From assembly GCA_002423465.1 (NCBI GenBank), contig DIWG01000024.1, forward strand, positions 1 to 35,931: DNA of 35,931 nucleotides, written 5' to 3'. The notes beneath the pieces were generated by a model, which worked only from the letters and a program-made list of their open reading frames with translations, made no database searches and was not told the DNA's origin. Shown in pieces: positions 16,297 through 24,105 of this stretch. The position numbers and the translations under genes are program-made. Source of the stretch: Syntrophaceae bacterium UBA6112. GTDB lineage: Bacteria; Desulfobacterota; Syntrophia; Syntrophales; UBA5619. Position 1 is the stretch's first letter; every line of letters starts with the position of its first letter.

Positions 16297-17061
16297 TTAT
16301 GCGGACAACCAACCGCCATCAACATTGATGACCTGTCCGGTAATGTAGTCGGACGCCTCTGACGCCAGAAAAATAACGGTACCCATCAAATCCTCCGGCA
16401 CGCCTGTTCTACCCAGAGGGATCTTGCTCAGGACCCATTTGGCCTTCTCGGGATCCGCAAAAAGAGCCGCCGTCAATTCGGTTTTAAAATATCCCGGACC
16501 AATCGAATTGACATTGATGTTGTACTTCGCCCACTCAACCGCCCACTGGCGCGTCAATGAGGCAAGTCCGCCCTTGCTGGCGCCATAAATGCTGATGTTG
16601 CTTACACCGATAAAGCTAAGAAGTGAGGTGATATTGATGATTTTGCCACGTTTGGCCTTGGCCATCTCCTTGGCTGCCGCCAGACCAATAAAATAGGGAG
16701 CCTTCAGATTGACCCCCATCAAATAGTCCCAATCCCCTTCCGTCATTTCAAACGCAGGTTTGCGAACTTGCGTTCCCGCTGCGTTTACCAGAATATCCAC
16801 TTTGCCGAAATGGGCGACCGTTTCGGCAATTACCCGATCGGCCTCCTCAACTTTTGACAAATCTGCCTGTACAATTTTCGTCTTGCCGCCCTGTTTTACG
16901 ATCCGCGCGGCCGTTTCTTCCAGAGAGGATAACGTCCGTGCAACAAGCACAACTTTTGCGCCGGCCTCCGCCAGACCAACAGCCATTCCTTGTCCGAGCC
17001 CCCGGCTTGCCCCAGTTACCACGGCGACCCGGTCGTCCAATTTGAACTTGTCCAGCATCAT
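16297..17061 (-). CDS. SDR-family oxidoreductase (gluconate 5-dehydrogenase-like)
   Basis: 254 aa classical short-chain dehydrogenase. Cofactor motif TGASRGLG at 16-23, NAAG at 93-96, N118, catalytic S146 and Y159xxxK163 are all present. C-terminal DYITGQVINVDGGW is typical. Arg20 after the glycine motif suggests NADP(H) may be used. Start ATG-ATG at 17061 with GAAGG upstream. It lies 46 bp after AOR 2 and 18 bp before the FGGY kinase gene. Closest recognisable groups are gluconate 5-dehydrogenase or 3-oxoacyl-ACP reductase-like SDRs. Substrate likely a hydroxy or keto intermediate of the cluster. Confidence 0.88.
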   Translation of the reverse strand: MMLDKFKLDDRVAVVTGASRGLGQGMAVGLAEAGAKVVLVARTLSSLEETAARIVKQGGKTKIVQADLSKVEEADRVIAETVAHFGKVDILVNAAGTQVRKPAFEMTEGDWDYLMGVNLKAPYFIGLAAAKEMAKAKRGKIINITSLLSFIGVSNISIYGASKGGLASLTRQWAVEWAKYNINVNSIGPGYFKTELTAALFADPEKAKWVLSKIPLGRTGVPEDLMGTVIFLASEASDYITGQVINVDGGWLSA

Positions 17062-17107
17062 ATGCCCTTCACCTCACAAATTCTGTATTTTGAATCACAA
17101 CCATTCG

Positions 17108-18958
17108 TTACTTCTGAATGAACTCATCCAACCCCAGATCCTTCAATTTTTCCGCGGTGGGAATTCCTTCCTCACTCCACCCACGATAGGCGTAGTAATT
17201 GCTCAACAACTCTCCCATGGGCGGCAGCTGGTTGCTCAACCCCTCACCGGTCCGCTTCAATGTCATAAACCGGTACGGGAGAAAATCGTCTTTACGACTT
17301 GCCCCGTGCCTGACGTTGAATAGTCTTTTCATGTTGGTAAGTCTTTCGCCCGCTTTCATGTATTCGGGAATATCCATTCCCCAATCCGTAATCATGTTCA
17401 AGAAATCCACATGATTCGTCACATTGACAGCCTTCCCTACCTGCGAAAAACGACACAGGATCATCGCATCCATAACACTCATTAGATCCTGCATTTTGCA
17501 GGTCAACACTTCTTTGCCTTCGATCTGATAAGGATTTTGAGGCTCCGTGATACCGATTTCGGGCATCGTCATGGCCAATTCATAGGGGTGACTCCAACTG
17601 GCATTGTGGCAGGCCCCTCTGGCTTCTGTCGCGTAAGAAAGGGCCTGACTGAAGAATCTCCTGGGATCATGGGCCGACGGCTCCAGTCCTTTCACCTGGA
17701 TCGCAAATTCAATGGCGTTATTCCCCAAAGCTTCTGCCATCTTTTTTGATCCCTCTGTCATGAGTTTGCCGATCCCCTCGCCCTTGCCCATCTTATGCAC
17801 CATCTCAACTAGGGCAGTGGCGCTTCCCCAAACCAACTCCAGACCATCCGTATCTTTTTTTGTAATAATGCCTTTTTCAAAGGCCTCCATGGCAAAAGCG
17901 ATCACACCGCCTGCTGATATGGTATCCATTCCATAGCGGTTGCACAATTCGTTTGCCTTGGATATGGCCGGGAGATCATCGATCAGACATAGTCCGCCAA
18001 GGGTCCCCAGCGTCTCATACTCCGGCCCCTCGCAATCCATCGGTGCATAGGCTCCCTCGGTAACCTTGATGTGGCGACCGCAGGCGATGGGGCAGCTTTT
18101 GCAAGCCTTTCTCCCGGAAAGGATGGTGTCGTGCATGGTGACTCCGTTGATCTTCTCGACACCGGACCATCTTCCCTGTCGCCAGTTTTTCAGGGGGAAA
18201 TTGCCGATTTTTTCATAGTTGACCAAGCCCCCGGAGGTGCCGTATTTGGTAAAGCCTTCCGTCGACTTCCGGATGTGGGGCATTAATGCACTAATGTACT
18301 CTTTGAGTTCCGCAGGCTTTGCGATCGAAACCTCACCATCCCCGTGGACGACCATGGCCTTCAGATTTTTTGATCCCATAACGGCCCCCAAGCCGGTCCT
18401 TGCCGCCATTCTAACAATACTTCCAATGTGGGGAATGCCGGCGATGCCGGCCATCCGTTCCCCAGCCGGCCCGATGACAGCTGCCGTGGCTTTCTCCGAC
18501 GTTTCCTTTTTCAACCAGGCGGCAGCTTCGTAAGAATCCTTTCCCCAAATGGGCAAAGCGTCGCGGATTTCCGCTTTGCCGTTATATATCCAGATATAAA
18601 CAGGTGCGTCGGCTTTGCCTTTGACGGCGATCCCGTCAAAGCCGGCCTGTTTGCAGCCGACCGCCCAAGAACCGCCGACATTGGCGCCACCGAAAAGACC
18701 GGTCTGCGGGGAACGAGACACGAGATGATGCCTTCCGGTGGTCGGCACTCCCGTTGCCGTACAAGGACCCATCACTGCCGTCAGAATGTTATCCGGATCG
18801 AAAGGTTTGGTCCCGACGCCGGTTTCTTCCAAAAGGATCTTCAAGCCCATGCCCAGACCGCCTATATATTTACGAAGGTCCCGCTCATCCAGTGTTTCGA
18901 TTTCGATCTTCCGATTGGAAAGATCGATCCTCAACATTTTTTTGTGATATCCGTACAC
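17108..18958 (-). CDS. aor: Aldehyde:ferredoxin oxidoreductase, tungsten-type (AOR 2)
   Basis: 616 aa starting at GTG (18956-18958) with AAAGGAG 9 nt upstream. Complete AOR: N-terminal MYGYHKKMLRIDLSN, pterin segment GLGAVMGSKNLKAMVV, cluster motif C286xxC289PIAC293 and the distal C502 (ILCRF). Spacing agrees with Pyrococcus furiosus AOR (C288, C291, C295, C494). It should oxidise an aldehyde to the acid with tungstopterin and ferredoxin in the cytoplasm. Followed 46 bp later by the SDR gene; an SGNH hydrolase gene lies 94 bp upstream and a MoaD-like gene just beyond. A Fe-type alcohol dehydrogenase in the same run could supply its aldehyde. Confidence 0.92.
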   Translation of the reverse strand: MYGYHKKMLRIDLSNRKIEIETLDERDLRKYIGGLGMGLKILLEETGVGTKPFDPDNILTAVMGPCTATGVPTTGRHHLVSRSPQTGLFGGANVGGSWAVGCKQAGFDGIAVKGKADAPVYIWIYNGKAEIRDALPIWGKDSYEAAAWLKKETSEKATAAVIGPAGERMAGIAGIPHIGSIVRMAARTGLGAVMGSKNLKAMVVHGDGEVSIAKPAELKEYISALMPHIRKSTEGFTKYGTSGGLVNYEKIGNFPLKNWRQGRWSGVEKINGVTMHDTILSGRKACKSCPIACGRHIKVTEGAYAPMDCEGPEYETLGTLGGLCLIDDLPAISKANELCNRYGMDTISAGGVIAFAMEAFEKGIITKKDTDGLELVWGSATALVEMVHKMGKGEGIGKLMTEGSKKMAEALGNNAIEFAIQVKGLEPSAHDPRRFFSQALSYATEARGACHNASWSHPYELAMTMPEIGITEPQNPYQIEGKEVLTCKMQDLMSVMDAMILCRFSQVGKAVNVTNHVDFLNMITDWGMDIPEYMKAGERLTNMKRLFNVRHGASRKDDFLPYRFMTLKRTGEGLSNQLPPMGELLSNYYAYRGWSEEGIPTAEKLKDLGLDEFIQK

Positions 18959-19052
18959 GTATCGTTACTCCTTTCGCGTGGATTGATCTTCCATAACCCC
19001 AGCTGAATCATGGCTACAAGGCCGGAACGGTTTCAAAAATCCCCGGGATGAC

Positions 19053-19727
19053 CTACGCTTTCGCTACGGTTTCAAAAGCCGTTCTCTGAAGGAACAGGGA
19101 TTGCGATGTCGGCAAACTACACAAGGGAATACCTTGATCGGATAAAGTTCCCGGCAGTCCTTCCGGTGATACACCATAGAAAACGGCGAAAAAGACGCAG
19201 GCAGCCAAGTAGGCGCCCAGGATGGTCGCGTGGCGACCATCCGCTTCATATAAAGGCAGATCGGGATTCGCGATCAGGGCGTTCTCCCAAGCGCATCCTA
19301 CCGGTACCAATGTGGCCCCAAGCTCCTGGCTGATCTCATGATAGGCATCCGTGATGGTCTTTTGCATTCCGGGATCGTTCCGGCTGACCCACGTTATATA
19401 AAATGCCGTTTTTGAGTCCGTTTTACCGATCTCCTCATCCAGCAACCTTGCATTCATGAACATCTTGTTTTTATCTTCGAGGACCCCCCGGCTCCGTTCC
19501 TGCAGGACCACATAATCCCACTTGCCGCTGGAGATCAACTTCAGGCTCCGTGAATTCTGCCGGTGCCACTCCAATCCGACACGACTCTCCGCATTCATTT
19601 CGATGCGGAGATGATCCCGGTAGCCAGCAGCGTCGGCCAGTTTCAGCATCAGTTTTGGTACATTGTGGGTATACGTATGGCTGTTGCCCAAAAACAGCAA
19701 CTGCCGGGGCGCCTGATCTCGATTCAT
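19053..19727 (-). CDS. SGNH/GDSL-type hydrolase, probable esterase
   Basis: 224 aa from ATG at 19725-19727 with GGAG upstream (a TTG one codon earlier is less likely). Block I is LLFLGNSHTYTHN with nucleophile S16. The catalytic D163xxH166 is in ADGRHATILGAYLAA near the C-terminus. This is the arrangement of SGNH hydrolases that cleave acyl, acetyl or other ester bonds. No signal peptide is seen, so a cytoplasmic role is expected. Placed between the MoaD-like gene and AOR 2. An ester hydrolysis that releases an alcohol for the dehydrogenase and AOR genes is plausible inference. Confidence 0.78.
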   Translation of the reverse strand: MNRDQAPRQLLFLGNSHTYTHNVPKLMLKLADAAGYRDHLRIEMNAESRVGLEWHRQNSRSLKLISSGKWDYVVLQERSRGVLEDKNKMFMNARLLDEEIGKTDSKTAFYITWVSRNDPGMQKTITDAYHEISQELGATLVPVGCAWENALIANPDLPLYEADGRHATILGAYLAACVFFAVFYGVSPEGLPGTLSDQGIPLCSLPTSQSLFLQRTAFETVAKA

Positions 19728-19820
19728 CAAGAACGACTCCAGATATGGCCACGGGCCTTCGCTATCGATTCACAACAAATCTGCCGCCTGGTTTCTTCCA
19801 TCCTCCGCCCCCAAAAGGGG

Positions 19821-20099
19821 TCATCCACCCGCCGCATAACTGAAGATGGTTATGACATCGCCATCGGCAAGCATCATTTCAGACGACCCCAGAAAACCAA
19901 TATGTTTCCCGTTTTTCAGGATGTTAACGTGCGGTCTGATTTGATCTTCCGGATCAAACACCGCCTTTCCAAAAGCGGCGTCCGCTTGCGCCAACCCGTG
20001 CAAGAACGCCTGAACCGTTTTCCCTTCCGGAATTTCGTAGTTTATTTTTCCTCCCAGCATATCGCGGAATTCAGCCATAGGTCTGATGGTGACTTTCAT
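19821..20099 (-). CDS. MoaD/ThiS-like ubiquitin-fold sulfur carrier
   Basis: 92 aa with the beta-grasp pattern: MKVTIRPMAEFRDMLGG, NYEIPEGKTVQAFLHGL, a middle segment HVNILKNGKHI and the ending DGDVITIFSYAAGG. The C-terminal Gly-Gly is the site of thiocarboxylation in MoaD and ThiS. In molybdopterin or tungstopterin synthesis MoaD gives sulfur to the pterin dithiolene. MoaD-like genes are often linked to AOR genes, and here three pterin enzymes are encoded within 8 kb. It is probably a dedicated cofactor-supply gene. Start ATG with AGAGGATGG upstream at slightly long spacing. No MoaE or MoeB gene is near. Confidence 0.82.
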   Translation of the reverse strand: MKVTIRPMAEFRDMLGGKINYEIPEGKTVQAFLHGLAQADAAFGKAVFDPEDQIRPHVNILKNGKHIGFLGSSEMMLADGDVITIFSYAAGG

Positions 20100-20120
20100 A
20101 TTTTTTATCGGTCCATCCTC

Positions 20121-20210
20121 TTAAAGCGTCCTCTGTTTCGTGATCCGCATTATCTCTTCTTCCAGCGACTGCGTTTCGTCCTTGTGGCCGCTTGAATCCA
20201 CACGCAACAT
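20121..20210 (-). CDS. Possible 29-aa peptide or gene remnant between adh and moaD-like genes
   Basis: Reading frame of 29 codons, acidic and helical (ending EEEIMRITKQRTL), in the 156-bp gap between the alcohol dehydrogenase and MoaD-like genes. No convincing ribosome site precedes its ATG, and I recognise no family. It could be a decayed gene end or chance. The rest of this gap is featureless. Confidence 0.2.
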   Translation of the reverse strand: MLRVDSSGHKDETQSLEEEIMRITKQRTL

Positions 20211-20255
20211 GCACTGACATCACGGATGAGCGATTTCCGCTGTTACCTGTTGATT

Positions 20256-21416
20256 TTACAGGCAGTTCCGATAGATACCTTCGACGTCCGCAGCCGTCAT
20301 CGCGCGAGGATTCACCGACAACAGGCGCGTATTGGCCGCCGCCGCTTTGGCCATGGCCGGAATCGCCTCCTCGGGAATTTTGAGATCCGTGAGGGAATGG
20401 GCCATCTTCATATCGCTCAGGATCGATTTCACGGCTTCCGCCCCTGCGTAAGCCTGTTCGATCAGCGGCAGACCTTCCACATCCTCGCCGAGGCATCGGG
20501 CAATGGCAGCGAACTTGGGAATGTTTCCGATCACGTTGTATTCCATGACGTAAGGCAGGAGCAGACCATTGGCAACGCCATGAGGAACGTGGTATTCGAC
20601 GCCCAGCGGATACGACAACGCATGTACGCCGTTGACTCCGGCATTCGCCAAAGCGATACCGGCGAAGAGGCTGCCGATCGCCATGTCGTAACGGGCCTCC
20701 AGGTTTTCTCCCTTGGCGACCGCCGTGCGGATGCTGCGGCCGATCATGATCATCGCTTCCTTTGCAAAGACGTCCGTAATTACGCTTGCCTTCGTAAAAT
20801 GGGTAAAGGACTCAACCGCATGAGCCAGGGCGTCCATCCCCGTGGCGGAGGTAACGGAGGGCGGCATGGAGATGTGCAGATAGGGATCGATGATGGCGAT
20901 CCGGGGCAGAATATAGGGGCTGATGATGACCTTCTTTCCCTTAGCGGCAGGATCGGACAGAACGGCATTGGGCGTCACTTCCGCGCCGGTCCCCGCCGTC
21001 GTGGGAAGCAGGATTGTTGCAATGCCCGGCTTCTTAATCAGGTCGGCGCCGACGTAATCGGTCACCTGACCCGGATTCGTCAACATAACGGCTGTCACTG
21101 AGGCGACGTCCATGGCGCTGCCCCCGCCCAAGCCGACGATCAGGTCGTATTTCCCCTTCCGGGCGATGGCTATGCAGGCATCCTGGCAGGCCAGGTCCGG
21201 TTCCGGCTTCACCTGACTGAAAACCTCCACGCCGATGCCCTCTTTTACAAGGATGCTTTTGATGGTATCCGCGATACCGGAATCAGCGACTCCTTTATCC
21301 GTAACGAGCAGGGCGCTCTTGGCCCCCAAAGCCTTGGCCTCCGGTCCGAGTTTCTCTGCAGCGCCGAATCCGGCCAAGATAAGGTTGGGTGAGCGAAAGT
21401 TGAGAATTTGATTCAT
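20256..21416 (-). CDS. Iron-containing (group III) alcohol dehydrogenase
   Basis: 386 aa from ATG at 21414-21416 with AAAGGAG upstream; an earlier in-frame ATG at 21458 lacks a ribosome site. NAD-binding GGGS at 97-100. Metal ligands D195 and H199 (TGMDALAHAVE), H265 (GVHALSYPLG) and H279 (HVPHGVANG) are all present. The family includes 1,3-propanediol, butanol, lactaldehyde, methanol and 4-hydroxybutyrate dehydrogenases, all NAD(P)-linked. It is the first structural gene after the GntR regulator and has a promoter and candidate operator upstream. With the AORs, ligase and AbfD-like enzyme, an alcohol-to-acyl-CoA route can be drawn, for example through 4-hydroxybutyrate. That is a hypothesis; the sequence does not fix the substrate. 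Confidence 0.9.
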   Translation of the reverse strand: MNQILNFRSPNLILAGFGAAEKLGPEAKALGAKSALLVTDKGVADSGIADTIKSILVKEGIGVEVFSQVKPEPDLACQDACIAIARKGKYDLIVGLGGGSAMDVASVTAVMLTNPGQVTDYVGADLIKKPGIATILLPTTAGTGAEVTPNAVLSDPAAKGKKVIISPYILPRIAIIDPYLHISMPPSVTSATGMDALAHAVESFTHFTKASVITDVFAKEAMIMIGRSIRTAVAKGENLEARYDMAIGSLFAGIALANAGVNGVHALSYPLGVEYHVPHGVANGLLLPYVMEYNVIGNIPKFAAIARCLGEDVEGLPLIEQAYAGAEAVKSILSDMKMAHSLTDLKIPEEAIPAMAKAAAANTRLLSVNPRAMTAADVEGIYRNCL

Positions 21417-21473
21417 GGGAAGACTCCTTTCAGTAAAGGGTGCTAAGATTTTGTGCAATTATTTGGATCCAAT

Positions 21474-21526
21474 ATTGTATACATTATTTTGGACATACTG
21501 CTATTATAGGATCACCAATTTGTCAA
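21474..21526 (-). promoter_or_regulatory. Promoter and candidate GntR/FCD operator upstream of the alcohol dehydrogenase gene
   Basis: On the minus strand a consensus TATAAT lies at 21503-21508. A perfect TTGACA lies at 21521-21526, but the spacing is only 12 nt, so the true -35 may differ. About 20 nt downstream of the -10 is ATTGTATACATT (21474-21485), close to the T-GT-N3-AC-A operator consensus of FadR/FCD-type GntR proteins. Its position just after the expected transcript start fits repression by the product of the adjacent regulator gene. Confidence 0.45.
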
Positions 21527-21652
21527 GAAGAAAAAGGTTCCTGAAGGAAAATATTTTTCGTTGGGTGGGAAATTTTCGATTGCTGTGTTTTGGTAGAAAC
21601 TTTACCGCGCTTTGCACCCTGTTGGGAAAAGTTCCGTACCGCTTGGTGATCG

Positions 21653-22324
21653 CTAAATCAATTGAGTCCGGCTGGTCGCGAGGGAGGCGATAATCACATC
21701 CCTGACTTTGCGCAAGTGGTTTTTCATGGTTTTCTCCGCCAAATTCACATCTTTCACTTTGCATGCCTCGATCATCATCGCGTGATGCTCAATGTAGGTT
21801 TCAAAAAAACGGGGAATGCTGACCGACACGTACTGGTATCGGTAGATTCTTCTTCTCAGTATGACGATGAACTGGCAAAGGCTCTCGTTGTCGGCCATTT
21901 CCCGGAAGAAGGCGTGGAACAGTGCGTTGTTATGGAGCCACAATTGCGTATCTCCGCTGCTGGCCGCTTTCATCATTTTTTTGTGTAGATCTTCCAGGAA
22001 GGCGATATCCTTCTTCGTCATTTTCCCAATGGCGACTCGAACTGCATAGCCCTCCAACAATTCTCGGAGATCGTAGATCTCCTCCACCTGTTTGATGGAA
22101 AGCTTCGCGACCTCAATCCCCTTGTTTCTTTCGAAGCTGATCAAGCCCTCGGATTCGAGCTGCCGCAGAGCTTCCCGTATCGGGCTTCTGCTGACCTTAT
22201 AAATGTCCGAAAGCTTCTTCTCCGTTAGGCGTTCGCCTGATAGGAGATGCCCGAAGGTGATATCGTCCCGAATTTTTTCGTAAATGTCCTGACGGACCGA
22301 TTTTTCGAGATGTTTGTTCGACAC
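21653..22324 (-). CDS. GntR-family transcriptional regulator, FadR/FCD subfamily
   Basis: 223 aa starting at GTG (22322-22324) with GGGAGGTATT upstream. Winged helix at about 10-76: LTEKKLSDIYKVSRSPIREALRQLESEGLI is the classic GntR recognition segment. Residues 85-215 form the all-helical FCD effector domain, with EEIYDLRELLEGYAVR, HNNALFHAFFREMADNE (metal-binding His region) and YIEHHAMMIEACKVKD. FCD regulators usually sense organic acids (lactate, gluconate, acyl ligands) and repress the neighbouring catabolic genes. It is the first gene of the leftward run, with candidate operators on both sides. Likely master switch of the cluster. Confidence 0.9.
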   Translation of the reverse strand: MSNKHLEKSVRQDIYEKIRDDITFGHLLSGERLTEKKLSDIYKVSRSPIREALRQLESEGLISFERNKGIEVAKLSIKQVEEIYDLRELLEGYAVRVAIGKMTKKDIAFLEDLHKKMMKAASSGDTQLWLHNNALFHAFFREMADNESLCQFIVILRRRIYRYQYVSVSIPRFFETYIEHHAMMIEACKVKDVNLAEKTMKNHLRKVRDVIIASLATSRTQLI

Positions 22325-22408
22325 AATACCTCCCTACACAGAAAAATGGGTTTAAGAAGTTCAGCAATTACATTGAGGTAAATTTAGTTTTCTATTTTAA
22401 CCATACTA

Positions 22409-22463
22409 TTATGTATATATGATTGTCTTCTGACATATAACAGAAGCTCTTATAATCTGTCAA
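22409..22463 (-). promoter_or_regulatory. Candidate promoter and second operator-like site upstream of the GntR gene
   Basis: On the minus strand a perfect TTGACA (22458-22463) and TTATAT (22435-22440) are spaced by 17 nt. Downstream lies TATGTATATATGA; its core TGTATATAT (22412-22420) differs by one base from the TGTATACAT core at 21476-21484. This suggests autoregulation by the GntR protein. The region is strongly AT-rich, so chance matches are possible. Confidence 0.35.
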
Positions 22464-22713
22464 GCAAGACACTTCATTCGCAGACACACAAATAAAATAA
22501 TTTAGGACCGGAATACTCGGTATCAAGATCTTTGGACTCTTCGCTGACCCACCACGGGTTCCGTGAAACACTCTTCATTGAGGAGGTTGAGATGTCTCTC
22601 CGCAGAACGCGTAAAAGCGATGTATTCCAGTTTTTCCGTTTTTAATGGATTGCCATTTGAGAACAGGAGGTGAACGGCGGATGTTTGCTTTTCTCGCCAG
22701 TGATTCTTACGCA

Positions 22714-22781
22714 GGAGTTATCCACAGCCATTTTCCTGCTGCACTTGCGGAGCATGACGGGAAATGGTTGTGGGTAACTCC
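22714..22781. repeat. 23-bp inverted repeat with DnaA-box-like words
   Basis: Left arm 22714-22736 and right arm 22759-22781 are complementary at 20 of 23 positions around a 22-nt loop. The arms contain TTATCCACA (22718-22726), a perfect DnaA-box word, and its near inverse TGTGGGTAA. It lies just beyond the stop codon of a transposase remnant, so it most likely belongs to the insertion-sequence end. Confidence 0.6.
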
Positions 22782-22823
22782 GTTTTTGTTACACCGTTTT
22801 TTGGTTGCTACCTCCTTGAGTTT

Positions 22824-23000
22824 TCAGTATTTGTCGTAATCGACCAGCTTTCGCGGACCGTGGAAGATGGCAAGAGACCCGTCCCGATAGCGATGGGCCC
22901 TCACCATGACATAATGGCAACGATATTTGTTTGGTGGGATTTGTAGTTTATAACCATCCGCGCTGATACAGTAACGGGAATTATTTACAATCGGAAACAT
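22824..23000 (-). pseudogene. C-terminal remnant of an insertion-sequence transposase
   Basis: A 58-codon frame starts MFPIVNNSRYCISADG and ends with HRYRDGSLAIFHGPRKLVDY and a stop. The segment 'H-Y-DG-LAIFHGPR-L--YD' is the familiar C-terminus of integrase-core (DDE) transposases of the IS481/ISNCY kind. The catalytic domain upstream is missing, so this is a dead fragment. With the adjacent inverted repeat it marks an old insertion at the boundary between the left and right blocks. I am sure of the resemblance, less sure of the exact IS family. Confidence 0.6.
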
Positions 23001-23082
23001 AGGTCTGTTGCTTTTTCCCGGAAAAGGGAATATGTATTTTATAAATGGGATACCGATGCCCTTACATTAGGAGGAGTTGTAC

Positions 23083-24030
23083 ATGAAACGAACACGTAAA
23101 TTCATTTTATTCATTGCCTTCGCACTGATTTTCTTGCTGATCGCAGCAGGTCTTTGCTTTGGCACGGAGACATTCCCGACCAAACCAAGCCAAGTGGTCG
23201 TCCTCTTCGCTCCCGGTGGTTCAAACGACGTTCTGGCCCGCTCGGTAGCGAACATCTTGCCGAAGTGAGGCTGTAGCAGATGGTCGTCATCACCAAGCCT
23301 GGTGCGAGCCGCATCATGGGCATCGAATGTGTCGTCCATTCTAAACCGCACGGCTATACCCTCTACATTAGAGAGATCGAGCCCCGATTTGGCCATGCAG
23401 CACTTCCAGAAAATGCCCTATGACCTTTTCAAGGATTTCGCCCCGGTCGCCCGGCTCTCGGTTCATTCGGTAATCATCTGCGTGAGCGCTAAATACCTGA
23501 TTAAGTCGATGAAGGATCTGGTTGCCTACACCAATGCCGGCAATAGAGTCACCTCCGCCGCATCCGTTGTAACCGGCGTTGTGGACATAACTCAGACTGA
23601 AGGCCATGGCAAAGCGGGTGAATTTTCCGATCACCTTAGTCCCCTTCACAGGCGGCGCAATGCGGTCAAGGCCCTGATGGGCGGCCACCTCACGATGGGT
23701 GAAGGCCATCCCCCCGAGGTGATGCCGAACATCAAGTCCGGCCATTTCCGGGCGATCGGTGTGGCCCTGAACAAACGCGACTCCACCCTGAGGGCAACAG
23801 GGGATCGACATGATCACCTGTGATTCGATGAAGGGCGTTGCTACGCCGGAGGTGATCGATATCTCGCCTCGACCCTGAAGAAGGTCTCAGAGGACTAAGA
23901 ATTACAAAAGGGCATAGCGGCAGTTTATTAGCCGATCATGTAGCAGAACACAAAAGACTGGACCATTTTTCTGCATAAAGCTAACAAGGATTACGGGGAT
24001 ATGATCAAGGAACTCAACCTCAAAATCTAA
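23083..24030 (+). pseudogene. Degenerate TctC/Bug-family periplasmic binding protein
   Basis: A good start (GGAGGAG then ATG at 23083) encodes a signal peptide (MKRTRKFILFIAFALIFLLI) and the TctC opening FPTKPSQVVVLFAPGGSNDV. A TGA at 23266 then interrupts it. The sequence resumes in another frame with MVVITKPGASRIMGIE and HGYTLY, and returns to the first frame with MPYDLFKDFAPVARL, ALMGGHLTMG and MPNIKSGHFRAIGVAL. The C-terminus WTIFLHKANKDYGDM...LNLKI ends at TAA 24030 in a further frame. Intact Bug proteins are about 320 aa and bind carboxylates for tripartite tricarboxylate transporters. At least two frame changes and several stops make it nonfunctional. No TctA or TctB gene is nearby. 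It lies directly upstream of lutABC, so it may once have fed that module. Confidence 0.88.
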
Positions 24031-24105
24031 GGTTCTTACTGCAGGAATATTCTTGATGTGGCACCCCGGTCCCACTGTCGGCGCTTCATTGTATTGGGGA
24101 ATTTC

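Larger units (their letters stand above)
22325..23082. other. Gene-poor decayed junction between the two opposite gene blocks
   Basis: 758 bp hold the GntR promoter region, a 17-codon open frame (22592-22645) with a strong AGGAGGT site upstream, an inverted repeat (22714-22781) and a transposase remnant (22824-23000). The GGAGGAG ribosome site of the following pseudogene is at 23071. The 17-codon frame could be a leader peptide or the stub of a lost gene; I recognise no family. Confidence 0.5.

Noticed and set aside
22714..22781. Replication origin signal from DnaA-box words
   Set aside because: Only two boxes, no AT-rich unwinding region with a box cluster, no dnaA or parAB gene nearby; better explained as part of an insertion-sequence end.
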